Shown one piece after another: positions 26,019 to 33,271 of a DNA stretch of 64,000 bases. The notes below the pieces were generated by a model. It worked only from the letters and a program-made list of their open reading frames with translations, made no database searches and was not told the origin of the DNA. The translations under genes were made by a program, and so were the position numbers. The first letter of the stretch is position 1. Each line of letters starts with the position of its first letter. This stretch comes from Longimicrobiales bacterium (GTDB lineage: Bacteria; Gemmatimonadota; Gemmatimonadetes; Longimicrobiales; Gaopeijiaceae): NCBI GenBank assembly GCA_028278645.1, contig JANQDZ010000004.1, positions 1-64,000 on the forward strand, read 5' to 3'.

Positions 26019-26492
26019 ATGAGAAAAATGATCGTAGCCCTATCCCTGGCGATCCTACTGCTATCACCCCCGGGCTCTGACCTCCGGGCCCAAAGTGTCG
26101 AGGAGGAGGTGATCTCGGTGGTGGCGAAGTTGTTCGAGGGGATGAGAACCCGCGATGCCGACCTGCTTAGATCTCTATTTCACGCCGACGCGTTGATGAC
26201 GGGCACCGGGATTCGGGAAGGGAGTTACCGGGTGACCATGAATCCCCCGAACGGATGGATCCAGTCCATCTCCTCCTCCACGGGTCCGGAGATCGAAGAG
26301 AAGTTCTACGATCCGGTGGTCCAGGTCTCGGGCCCGTTGGCGTCGGTTTGGACCGAGTACGACCTCTTCGTCGGCGGGGAATTTCGGCACTGCGGGGTGG
26401 ATGCTTTCCACCTCGCTATGACGGACGACGGTTGGAAGATCGTTCACCTTGCCGACACCAGGGTGCGGGACGGATGTCCCCAGCGGAAGTAG
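26019..26492 (+). CDS. Exported NTF2-like (SnoaL/DUF4440-type) protein
   Basis: A 157-residue protein with a signal peptide of about 24 residues ending at LRAQS. The mature part fits the cone-like NTF2 fold: a helix (EEEVISVVAKLFEGMRTRD), LLRSLFHADALMTGTG, and strands ending in AMTDDGWKIVHLADT. Such proteins act as small-molecule enzymes or binding modules; active residues cannot be assigned. The start at 26019 follows an AGAGGGCGGAAGA Shine-Dalgarno region. The in-frame extension to 25920 is not signal-like. The following small ORF begins 3 bp after the stop. Confidence 0.75.
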   Translation: MRKMIVALSLAILLLSPPGSDLRAQSVEEEVISVVAKLFEGMRTRDADLLRSLFHADALMTGTGIREGSYRVTMNPPNGWIQSISSSTGPEIEEKFYDPVVQVSGPLASVWTEYDLFVGGEFRHCGVDAFHLAMTDDGWKIVHLADTRVRDGCPQRK

Positions 26493-26494
26493 CC

Positions 26495-26620
26495 ATGAAG
26501 AAGGTCATGGGCTCGCCGGCCTTCGGGCTGCTCAACCTTCTGGCCGTCTGGTCTGATAGGCCGGACCCGGAGTACGTTCGATCCTATCACATCGACAAAA
26601 ACCCAACGGACACACAATGA
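26495..26620 (+). CDS. Possible 41-residue ORF between NTF2-like and phosphoesterase genes
   Basis: An ATG at 26495, 5 bases after GGAAG, opens a 41-codon frame that ends in TGA overlapping the ATG of the phosphoesterase (ATGA). It holds a short hydrophobic stretch (FGLLNLLAVW) and a polar tail. The overlap suggests translational coupling, but composition alone does not prove that the peptide is made. Confidence 0.35.
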   Translation: MKKVMGSPAFGLLNLLAVWSDRPDPEYVRSYHIDKNPTDTQ

Positions 26621-28239
26621 AGCCCTTATACGGTTTTCTAGCGGTCTTCGTAGCAGCTCTAGCCCTCTACCTCGTCCTTCGAGGCGGAGATGGAACCTCC
26701 GGCCGGCCTCCCGAGGGTTATGGGGATCCGGGCTACGCCCAAGGCGTGGTATTCCACGACCAGAACAAAAACGGACATAGGGACGATGGGGAACCCGGTA
26801 TCGGCGGGGTCCGGGTATCGGACCAACGCGGGGTGACTGAAACGGACGCCGCCGGACGCTGGGTCCTACCCGCCCACGACGAGGCCATCTATTTCGTGAT
26901 CAAACCCCGGGGATATCGGACCGCTCTGTCCGAGGACAACCTCCCCCTCTTTTACTACATCCATAAAGAAACCGAAGCCCTTCCTCTGGAGGGCCCCACT
27001 GTGCAGCCCACCGGACCCCTTCCCGAATCCATCGACTTCCCTCTGGTGGAACAGGACGAGCCGGACCGGTTCGATGCGCTGTTCCTGGGAGATCCTCAGC
27101 CAAGGAACGTGGAGGAGGTGAACTACCTCACCCACGACGTGCTGGAGGAGATGGTGGGCACCACGGCCGCGTTCGCGGTGGTTCTGGGAGACATCAGCTT
27201 CGACAACCGGGACACCTACGGCCCATATAACCAGGCCACCGGAAGGGTCGGCATCCCCTTCTACAATGTCGCGGGGAACCACGACGCCAACTACGACGGG
27301 CTCGATACGTACGAACACTATGACACATGGCGCACGATCTATGGGCCACGGTATTACTCGTTCGACTATGGGCCGGTGCATTTCATCGTCCTGGCGGACG
27401 TGATCTTCCCCGAACAGGGGACCCGGTACATCACCGGGCTCGGAGAACAGCAGTTGGCCTGGATCGAAGCAGACCTGGCCCACGTCCCACCAGAGACCCA
27501 GGTGGTTCTGGCCATGCACATCCCGCTGACCCCGGCTTTCCAGAACGCCGACTTCGCGAGGCTCTATGAGCTGTTCGAAGGGTATCCCAACACCCTCTCC
27601 TTCAGCGCCCACTCCCACACCGTCTCCCAGGGATTCATCACTTCTGACTTCGGTTGGGCCGGACCGAACCCCCACCACCATATCGTGGCTGGCGCCACCT
27701 GCGGCCGATGGTGGGGTGGAGCGAGAGACGAGACCGACATCCCCCACGCCACCGGATCGGACGGCACACCCAACGGTTACTTCGTGGTGAGCTTCGACCA
27801 GAACGGGTACTCGTTCCGGTACAAAGCCGCGCGCAAACCAGCGGACTTCCAGATGCAGGTCCAAGCACCAAGCGCCGTGGCACGAGCCGACCTCTCGGAG
27901 ACCCAGGTTCTCGTGAACTTCTTCGGCGGAAACGAGCGATCGGAGCTGGCCATGCAGGTGGGCGATTCCGGGGTCTGGATCCCCCTGGACTATATGCCCC
28001 AGCGAGATCCCCTCTATGCCCGGGTCACCGAAAGGGAAAGTGGACAGGGAGCGTCGGTGGCCACCCACATCTGGCAGGGGTGGCTGCCTTCCGACCTCCC
28101 CATGGGTGCACATCTGATCACGGTCCGGGCCGTGGATATGTTTGGTCAGGAGTTCTCCGGAACCCGGATCCTTCGGGTTGTGGAACAGGTGGAGGGCGTT
28201 CCCACGACAGAGGAAGACGAGGGAGTGGGTTCCGGCTGA
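26617..28239 (+). CDS. Exported calcineurin-like phosphoesterase with N- and C-terminal accessory domains
   Basis: A 540-residue protein with an N-terminal signal/anchor (FLAVFVAALALYLVL). Residues about 40-115 form a SdrD/Cna-like beta domain (VFHDQNKNGHRDDGEPGIGGV), the MetallophosN type. The phosphoesterase core at about 140-360 has GDPQPRN, VLGDISFDN, AGNHDANYDG, MHIPL and SAHSHTV. A C-terminal beta domain (about 400-530) matches the MetallophosC type. The order equals known tripartite bacterial phosphoesterases. It may act on phosphodiesters outside the cell. The gene begins by ATGA overlap with a possible 41-codon ORF. Confidence 0.87.
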   Translation: MKPLYGFLAVFVAALALYLVLRGGDGTSGRPPEGYGDPGYAQGVVFHDQNKNGHRDDGEPGIGGVRVSDQRGVTETDAAGRWVLPAHDEAIYFVIKPRGYRTALSEDNLPLFYYIHKETEALPLEGPTVQPTGPLPESIDFPLVEQDEPDRFDALFLGDPQPRNVEEVNYLTHDVLEEMVGTTAAFAVVLGDISFDNRDTYGPYNQATGRVGIPFYNVAGNHDANYDGLDTYEHYDTWRTIYGPRYYSFDYGPVHFIVLADVIFPEQGTRYITGLGEQQLAWIEADLAHVPPETQVVLAMHIPLTPAFQNADFARLYELFEGYPNTLSFSAHSHTVSQGFITSDFGWAGPNPHHHIVAGATCGRWWGGARDETDIPHATGSDGTPNGYFVVSFDQNGYSFRYKAARKPADFQMQVQAPSAVARADLSETQVLVNFFGGNERSELAMQVGDSGVWIPLDYMPQRDPLYARVTERESGQGASVATHIWQGWLPSDLPMGAHLITVRAVDMFGQEFSGTRILRVVEQVEGVPTTEEDEGVGSG

Positions 28240-28303
28240 GCCTGCCGGAAAAAAAGAAACTTGATCTTGGCCCGGGCCGTATGTACCCTGGAGTTCACCA
28301 ACG

Positions 28304-28321
28304 CCGTTTCCAAGGAAACGG
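28304..28321. promoter_or_regulatory. Perfect inverted repeat CCGTTTCC-AA-GGAAACGG
   Basis: An 18-bp perfect inverted repeat in the leader region ahead of the ABC transporter operon. A shorter related palindrome, GTTTCCGGAAAC at 31644-31655, lies ahead of the algH-like gene. It is followed closely by another CGTTTCC direct copy. It may be an operator. Confidence 0.4.
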
Positions 28322-28390
28322 TGGCCTATCGCGTTTCCGCCTGGAGCGGGGCGCCTAGAAACAGGAATCCTCTCACGGACCCGATTAGCG

Positions 28391-28534
28391 ATGAGATGCA
28401 CTCACACCGAAACCCGCGGCTTCGGCCCTGCCACCGATCCGGTGGCCAAGGCCCGGATGCGGGTGCGTGCATCGTACCTGCTGAGCCAGTGGGTCCAAGC
28501 GCCGATCATCGATTGGCGGGAGGCGGATACCTGA
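28391..28534 (+). CDS. Possible 47-residue small protein upstream of the ABC transporter
   Basis: An ATG-to-TGA frame of 48 codons with GC-rich third positions similar to neighbouring genes. The peptide is Arg-rich and contains MRVRASYLLSQWVQAPIIDW, which could form an amphipathic helix. No Shine-Dalgarno is visible. A strong terminator follows about 30 bp after its stop, so it could be a small gene or a leader peptide for attenuation of the ABC operon. Confidence 0.3.
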   Translation: MRCTHTETRGFGPATDPVAKARMRVRASYLLSQWVQAPIIDWREADT

Positions 28535-28564
28535 TCTAACTACAGACATAGTAGACGTTCCGTA

Positions 28565-28629
28565 TCCGGACTTCCGCCGCCCTAGGCGCCCCAGGCGACC
28601 AGGCGCCGCGCGGAAGCCGGATTTTTGTT
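28565..28629 (+). terminator. Strong intrinsic terminator in the ABC operon leader
   Basis: Outer stem TCCGG-CTTCCGC / GCGGAAG-CCGGA (12 bp with one bulged A) encloses an inner GGCGCC/GGCGCC pair, and TTTTTGTTTG follows. It ends 44 bp before the ABC transporter ATG. It may end transcripts from upstream, or act as an attenuator. Confidence 0.65.
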
Positions 28630-28672
28630 TGCCCCTAACGCGGGTCGGAGGCCCGTAAGAAGCGAGAAGATC

Positions 28673-31009
28673 ATGAACAAGACGATGGATCAGAGGATCA
28701 TCAGCAAGTACACGGACCAGCCGGACAGAATGCCGGCCGAAGTCCGGAAGGCCATGGAGGACGCCTGGGGCGGCCGGCCGGTGCAGCTGTATGCCCTCAC
28801 GGACTTGGACGCCGGGATGCGTCTGGCCGAGGTCTGGTTGGGCCTCGGTGAGACCGAGGTCGCACTGGCGCGGCGGGAGGCCGCCTCGGCCGGGCCAGAA
28901 GGCAGCGGGTGGTCGATACAATCGATCTCCCGGAAAAGCGTCACGAGAATCCTGGAAACACCGGGGCTCTCCGGAAGCACGCTGACCTTCATGGGAGCGC
29001 ACGACGAACCGGCGCTGGCGGTGGTTCGGTACACACACCGGCAGCGTAGGGCGGTGGAGAACGTGCGCTTTGTCCTCGAGCAGGAGCTCGAGGGGCGTTA
29101 CGTGCCCGAAGCCGACGGCGATGAAGAGTATGCCAGGAGCGTTGCGGCACCCATCCGGGAGGCCCAGGCCCTGGTAGCCGGGAACCAAGCGGCAGTGCTC
29201 TTTCGCCTGCTGGGATACCTGCGCAGGTACAAGAAAAAGGTCGCCATGGGGTTCGCGGCGGCCATGCTCATCACGCTGGTGAGCTTGGTCCCGCCATACC
29301 TGGCCGGATACCTCATCGACTCTGTCGTGAGGCCGGTCCAGGACGGGACCTTGTCGGCCGGCCGAGGAGCCCTGATCGCTTGGATCGCCGTGACGGCCAT
29401 GGCGGTGGTTTTCCTGATCCGGCAGGCCTCGGCGGTTGTACGCCTTCGGCACATGGCGGTGCTGGGTGAGTGGGTTGCCCGTGACCTGAGGACTGAGTTG
29501 TACGAGCACCTGCAGAGGCTTTCCCTGGGCTTCTTCTCTCGGAAGAAGACCGGAAGCCTCATCACGCGGGTGAGCTCGGATACCGATCGGCTCTGGGACT
29601 TCCTGGCTTTCGGGATCGTGGACGTGTCCCTGTCGGGGGCCATGCTCATTGGACTGAGCCTGGTTCTGCTCAGCCTCGATTGGAGGCTGGGGCTGGTTAT
29701 GGTCGTGCCGGTTCCTGTCTTCATCTGGGCGATTTTCCGGCACGGCGAACATATGAACCGGTTCTTCATCCGTGCATGGAGGAAGTGGTCTCGGGTCACC
29801 GACGTGCTCTCGGACACCATTCCCGGCATGCGGGTCGTGAAGGCCTTCAACCAGGAGGAGCGTGAGACGGGGCGTTTCAACGAGCGCAACGTCGATGTGA
29901 CGAACGAATACAATCGGATCCACCACTCGTGGACCACGTTCTGGCCGATCCTGATGTTCGCGGTTCATGGCACCACGGTTGTGGTGTGGGCCTTCGCCAT
30001 ACCGCGCCTGTTGGGGACGTCGGCCGACGGTGTGACGCTGACGGCGGGGACGTTCGTCTCGTTCCTGCTCTATACCGGCATGTTCGTCTGGCCCATGGAG
30101 GTCATTGGGCAGATGGCTCGGACGGTTCAGCGGGCCACCACCTCGGCTCACCGGGTGTTCGAGATTCTGGACACCGAGCCGGAGATCGTGGACGTGACGG
30201 AGCCCGTGAGGCTGGAGCCGGTGGAAGGCCGCATCCAGTTCGAGGAAGTCAGCTTCGGCTACGACGGCGTGAAGCAAGTCCTGCGGGGCGTGTCATTCGA
30301 CGTCCAGCCGGGTGAGATGATCGGACTGGTGGGTCCGTCGGGAGGCGGAAAGACGACGGTGACGAACCTCATCGCCCGTTTCTACGACGTGACGTCGGGC
30401 CGGATACTGGTGGACGGAGTGGATGTCCGGGAGTTGGACACCGGGCACTACCGAAGGCAGATCGGGATCGTGCTCCAAGAGCCCTACCTGTTCTACGGGT
30501 CGGTTCTGGAGAACATCCGGTATGGTCATCCGGAAGCCCGCTTGGAGAGGGTGGTGGAGGCCGCCAAGGCGGCCAACGCCCACGACTTCATCGTGAGGCT
30601 TCCCCAGGGCTACGACACGATCGTGGGTGAGCGGGGGCAGAATCTCTCCGGAGGAGAGCGGCAAAGGGTGTCCATAGCCCGAGCCATCCTTCACGATCCG
30701 AGGATTCTGATCCTGGATGAGGCGACATCGGCGGTGGACACGGACACCGAAAGGAAGATCCAGGAAGCCATGGATCGTCTGGTTGCCGGAAGGACGGTGT
30801 TCGCCATCGCGCACAGGCTGTCGACGCTCCACAAAGCGTCACGGCTATTCGTAATGAAGGACGGGCGGCTGGCGGAAGCCGGGACTCATCGTGAGCTGTT
30901 GGCACGGCCCGACGGGATCTACGCCCGCCTTCACAGCTTGCAGATGGAGTTGCAGGTCGGAGGGGAACCAAAGGACCCTGACGCCGACCACGAACAGGAA
31001 AGGAGGTAG
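28673..31009 (+). CDS. ABC exporter with N-terminal extra domain (DUF1854-associated)
   Basis: A 778-residue half transporter: an unusual soluble N-terminal region of about 170 residues, then six transmembrane helices (about 185-470), then a nucleotide-binding domain (about 510-760). ATPase motifs are complete: Walker A GPSGGGKTT near 553, Q-loop VLQEP, signature LSGGERQRVSIARA near 657, Walker B ILILDEATSAVD, and H-loop IAHRLS. The N-terminal domain contains RPVQLYALTDLDAGMRLAEVW and is beta-rich. From memory, this arrangement together with the adjacent DUF1854 gene is the pair named in connection with cyanophycin metabolism. Start 28673 is chosen over a TTG at 28625. The transported compound is unknown; no cyanophycin synthetase is present in the window. 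Confidence 0.88.
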   Translation: MNKTMDQRIISKYTDQPDRMPAEVRKAMEDAWGGRPVQLYALTDLDAGMRLAEVWLGLGETEVALARREAASAGPEGSGWSIQSISRKSVTRILETPGLSGSTLTFMGAHDEPALAVVRYTHRQRRAVENVRFVLEQELEGRYVPEADGDEEYARSVAAPIREAQALVAGNQAAVLFRLLGYLRRYKKKVAMGFAAAMLITLVSLVPPYLAGYLIDSVVRPVQDGTLSAGRGALIAWIAVTAMAVVFLIRQASAVVRLRHMAVLGEWVARDLRTELYEHLQRLSLGFFSRKKTGSLITRVSSDTDRLWDFLAFGIVDVSLSGAMLIGLSLVLLSLDWRLGLVMVVPVPVFIWAIFRHGEHMNRFFIRAWRKWSRVTDVLSDTIPGMRVVKAFNQEERETGRFNERNVDVTNEYNRIHHSWTTFWPILMFAVHGTTVVVWAFAIPRLLGTSADGVTLTAGTFVSFLLYTGMFVWPMEVIGQMARTVQRATTSAHRVFEILDTEPEIVDVTEPVRLEPVEGRIQFEEVSFGYDGVKQVLRGVSFDVQPGEMIGLVGPSGGGKTTVTNLIARFYDVTSGRILVDGVDVRELDTGHYRRQIGIVLQEPYLFYGSVLENIRYGHPEARLERVVEAAKAANAHDFIVRLPQGYDTIVGERGQNLSGGERQRVSIARAILHDPRILILDEATSAVDTDTERKIQEAMDRLVAGRTVFAIAHRLSTLHKASRLFVMKDGRLAEAGTHRELLARPDGIYARLHSLQMELQVGGEPKDPDADHEQERR

Positions 31010-31012
31010 AAA

Positions 31013-31504
31013 ATGGTACGGCTCAACAAGACGATGGAGAAAGCCACCCAGTTACTCCTGGAGCGGAGGGGTGACGGTCAACTCTGGGCCATCTCGAACG
31101 GAGCGTCTTCGCCCGTCCGGGTCCACCGGTGCTTCCCCTGGTCGGAGCCCAACCAGTTCCTGTCCCTCAGGGACCAGGAGAATCAGGAAGTGGCCATGGT
31201 GGCCCATTTGGACGAGTTGGAGAGGGAGTCCAGGGAGGCATTGGCGGCTTCTTTGCTGGAGGCCGGCTTTGTCCTCCGGGTCACCCGAATCCTGGAGGTC
31301 GACGAGGAAGTCGAGATCAGGACCTGGAAGGTGGAGACGGAACAGGGTCCCCGGTCCTTCCAAACCAAGCTCGACGACTGGCCATGGGAGGTTCCCGGAG
31401 GCGGGATCGTCATCCGGGACGTGGCTGGAGACCTCTATTACGTAGCCAACCCTGAAGGCATGGACGAGAAGAGCCGGAAGTGGCTCTGGGCGTTCGTGGA
31501 CTGA
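31013..31504 (+). CDS. DUF1854 family protein
   Basis: A 163-residue protein with the DUF1854 layout: V-x-V-x-R-CFPWSEPNQFLSLRD, then EVAMVAHLDELERESREALAASL, the VTRILEVDEEVEIRTWKVETEQG strand region, and a closing IVIRDVAGDLYYVANPEGMDEKSRKWL. It is soluble. GGAGG overlaps the ABC gene stop, which lies 3 bp before this ATG, so the pair is co-translated. The family is usually found next to this type of ABC transporter, suggesting that it is a partner or accessory protein; the molecular role is not known. Confidence 0.85.
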   Translation: MVRLNKTMEKATQLLLERRGDGQLWAISNGASSPVRVHRCFPWSEPNQFLSLRDQENQEVAMVAHLDELERESREALAASLLEAGFVLRVTRILEVDEEVEIRTWKVETEQGPRSFQTKLDDWPWEVPGGGIVIRDVAGDLYYVANPEGMDEKSRKWLWAFVD

Positions 31505-31524
31505 TGGAGGATGAACCTCAAACA

Positions 31525-31552
31525 GGGGCTGGGAGCTTCGGCTCCCGGCCCC
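31525..31552 (+). terminator. Hairpin with UUCG tetraloop after the DUF1854 gene
   Basis: A 12-bp stem (31525-31536 with 31541-31552, one G-U pair) closed by C(TTCG)G. It lies 20 bp after the DUF1854 stop. Only a short T-containing tail (TTGCTCCTT) follows. It probably ends the ABC/DUF1854 transcript. Confidence 0.6.
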
Positions 31553-31643
31553 TTGCTCCTTACCACCCGACCCGGGTCCAAGAGCGAATGATCCCGCAGG
31601 TCCGAGCCACGCAGCCGTGGCGAGGGCACCAGGAGGAATCTAC

Positions 31644-31655
31644 GTTTCCGGAAAC
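31644..31655. promoter_or_regulatory. Palindrome GTTTCCGGAAAC upstream of algH-like gene
   Basis: A 12-bp perfect palindrome 38 bp before the start codon of the AlgH-family gene, followed by a T8 run. It resembles the inverted repeat at 28304-28321. Possible operator. Confidence 0.35.
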
Positions 31656-31692
31656 CGGAGGAGCCCACGACTTTTTTTTAAGAGGGACGAAG

Positions 31693-32235
31693 ATGGAGAG
31701 CTTTAGAGGTAGCCTGCTGATTTCCAGCGGCGGCCTCCACGATCCGAACTTCCGCCATACGGTGGTTCTCATTGGCGAACACAACCAGGACGGTGCTCTC
31801 GGTGTGGTCCTGAACCGGGCCATGGACGTGACGGTTGAACAGATCGTCCCTCCCCTCAGCGCTCTGGTGCCGCCAGGCGAAGCCCTTCACGAAGGGGGAC
31901 CGGTTCAGCCGGAAGGGCTCGTTCTCCTGGCCGAGGTCACCGACCCGGAGCTGTTGGACCTTCGAGTGTTCGGGTCCATAGGGTTTCTCATCGGCGACGT
32001 GCCGGAGGACATCGGGGGGAAGGTGCTGCGTGCGAGGGTGTTCGCCGGGTATTCAGGCTGGGGGCCCGGTCAGCTCGAGGCCGAGATGGACGTGGACAGC
32101 TGGATCCTGGAGCCCGCCCGCGTGGACGACGTGTTCACCGACGCCCCGGACCTCCTCTGGAGCAGAGTCTTGAAGCGTAAGGGTCCTGAATACCAGCTCC
32201 TCTCTCGAATGCCCTACGATCCGTCCATGAACTGA
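31693..32235 (+). CDS. YqgE/AlgH family protein (UPF0301)
   Basis: A 180-residue protein of the UPF0301/AlgH family. Family blocks are FRGSLLISSGGLHDPNFRHTVVLI, GALGVVLNRAMDVTVEQIVP, LHEGGPVQPEGLVLL and VFAGYSGWGPGQLEAEM. The start at 31693 is chosen because homologues begin with this segment and AGAGGGACGAAG precedes it; the in-frame extension upstream has no family similarity. It is cytosolic. Its biochemical function is unknown, despite the historical link to alginate gene regulation. Confidence 0.92.
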   Translation: MESFRGSLLISSGGLHDPNFRHTVVLIGEHNQDGALGVVLNRAMDVTVEQIVPPLSALVPPGEALHEGGPVQPEGLVLLAEVTDPELLDLRVFGSIGFLIGDVPEDIGGKVLRARVFAGYSGWGPGQLEAEMDVDSWILEPARVDDVFTDAPDLLWSRVLKRKGPEYQLLSRMPYDPSMN

Positions 32236-32280
32236 AGGACAAAGAACTGTAAGGCAATCAACCGAACGGAAGATTACCTG

Positions 32281-33219
32281 ATGGCCTCAAAAAAAGCGTT
32301 GGATATACGGACACTGCTCTCCTCCATGGCATTCCTGGCGGTCCTCTCCCTTTCGGCTTGTGACGGAGGGGGGTATGGGGGCGATGATCCGGACCCGGCC
32401 ATCTCGCCTGGCCACCAGCTGGACGAAGTGGAGAACGTGGGTTTCCAAACCCCTGCCTCCGTTCTCCATGACGAGGCGACTGATGTTTATCTGGTGAGCA
32501 ACATCAATGGAGGGGCCCTGGACCGAGACGGGAACGGGTTCATATCCCGCATGGATCCCTATGGGCGCCTGATGGGCCTTCGCTGGATCGAGGGAGGAAA
32601 AGACGGCGTGGAGCTGAACGGTCCCAAGGGTATGGCGATCCTGGGAGACACCCTCTTCGTCGCCGACATCGATTGTGTCCGTCTGTTCAACCGCAGGTCC
32701 GGGGATCCCATGGGTTCGGTTTGTCCCGAGGGAGCCGTGAACCTGCACGACCTGGCGGTGAAACGACGGGGCCCCCTGTACGTTACCGATCGGGCCGGAG
32801 CCATCTATGCCATCGAGGGAGACGGAACCTCTTCGGAGGTCCTACGGGGAGATACCCTCGGAGAACCCACCGGCATCGCCTCCAGCGTCAGGGGTGTTTT
32901 CGTGGCCGGATTCCAGAACCGTAGCATATCACAGCTCTGGCCCGAAGACCTGAAGCCCTTCGTGAGAGGACGGAACTGGAAGCTGACCGGAGTCGCCATC
33001 ACGGAGGACGGAAGCTTCGTTTTCCCCAACTGGGCCGACTCCACCGTCCTCTACATTCAGGCCAGCAAAGGCGGATCCAGGGGGAACATCTTCACCCTCC
33101 TTCAAGGGATCCCGAACCCCGGGGATATCGGGTACGACGGTAGGAGAGACAGGATCCTCGTACCCGTCCTCGATCAAAACAGGGTATTCTTCGTAGACCT
33201 TTGGAGCTCCACCCCCTAG
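32281..33219 (+). CDS. SMP-30/gluconolactonase-like beta-propeller lipoprotein
   Basis: A 312-residue lipoprotein (lipobox LSLSAC, Cys27). The mature part is a six-bladed beta-propeller of the SMP-30/NHL kind, shown by repeated strand patterns ending in loops such as TPASVLHDEATDVYLVSN, GPKGMAILGDTLFVAD, NLHDLAVKRRGPLYVTD and TGIASSVRGVFVAGF. A Ca2+-binding-like DRDGNGFISR loop is present. It could be a lactonase, but the catalytic residues are not certain and many such lipoproteins are only binding modules. It is 45 bp after algH and 52 bp before a serine hydrolase gene, all on the same strand. Confidence 0.75.
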   Translation: MASKKALDIRTLLSSMAFLAVLSLSACDGGGYGGDDPDPAISPGHQLDEVENVGFQTPASVLHDEATDVYLVSNINGGALDRDGNGFISRMDPYGRLMGLRWIEGGKDGVELNGPKGMAILGDTLFVADIDCVRLFNRRSGDPMGSVCPEGAVNLHDLAVKRRGPLYVTDRAGAIYAIEGDGTSSEVLRGDTLGEPTGIASSVRGVFVAGFQNRSISQLWPEDLKPFVRGRNWKLTGVAITEDGSFVFPNWADSTVLYIQASKGGSRGNIFTLLQGIPNPGDIGYDGRRDRILVPVLDQNRVFFVDLWSSTP

Positions 33220-33271
33220 TCGGCCGGTTGGGGACAGCTTCACCCCCGTATACCACGACCTCGAGAGTGCC

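Noticed and set aside
26866-28401. A 511-codon minus-strand frame opposite the phosphoesterase
   Set aside because: The plus strand contains all metal-binding motifs of the phosphoesterase; the antisense frame has low complexity and no start signal.
28261-28539. A 92-codon plus-strand frame in the ABC operon leader
   Set aside because: It starts at TTG without a ribosome site and overlaps the more coding-like 47-codon frame and the inverted repeat.
28385-30277. A 630-codon open frame on the minus strand opposite the ABC transporter
   Set aside because: It is the reverse-strand shadow of a real gene in GC-rich DNA: composition is rich in His, Arg, Pro and Gly, there is no domain, and the plus-strand ABC motifs are complete.
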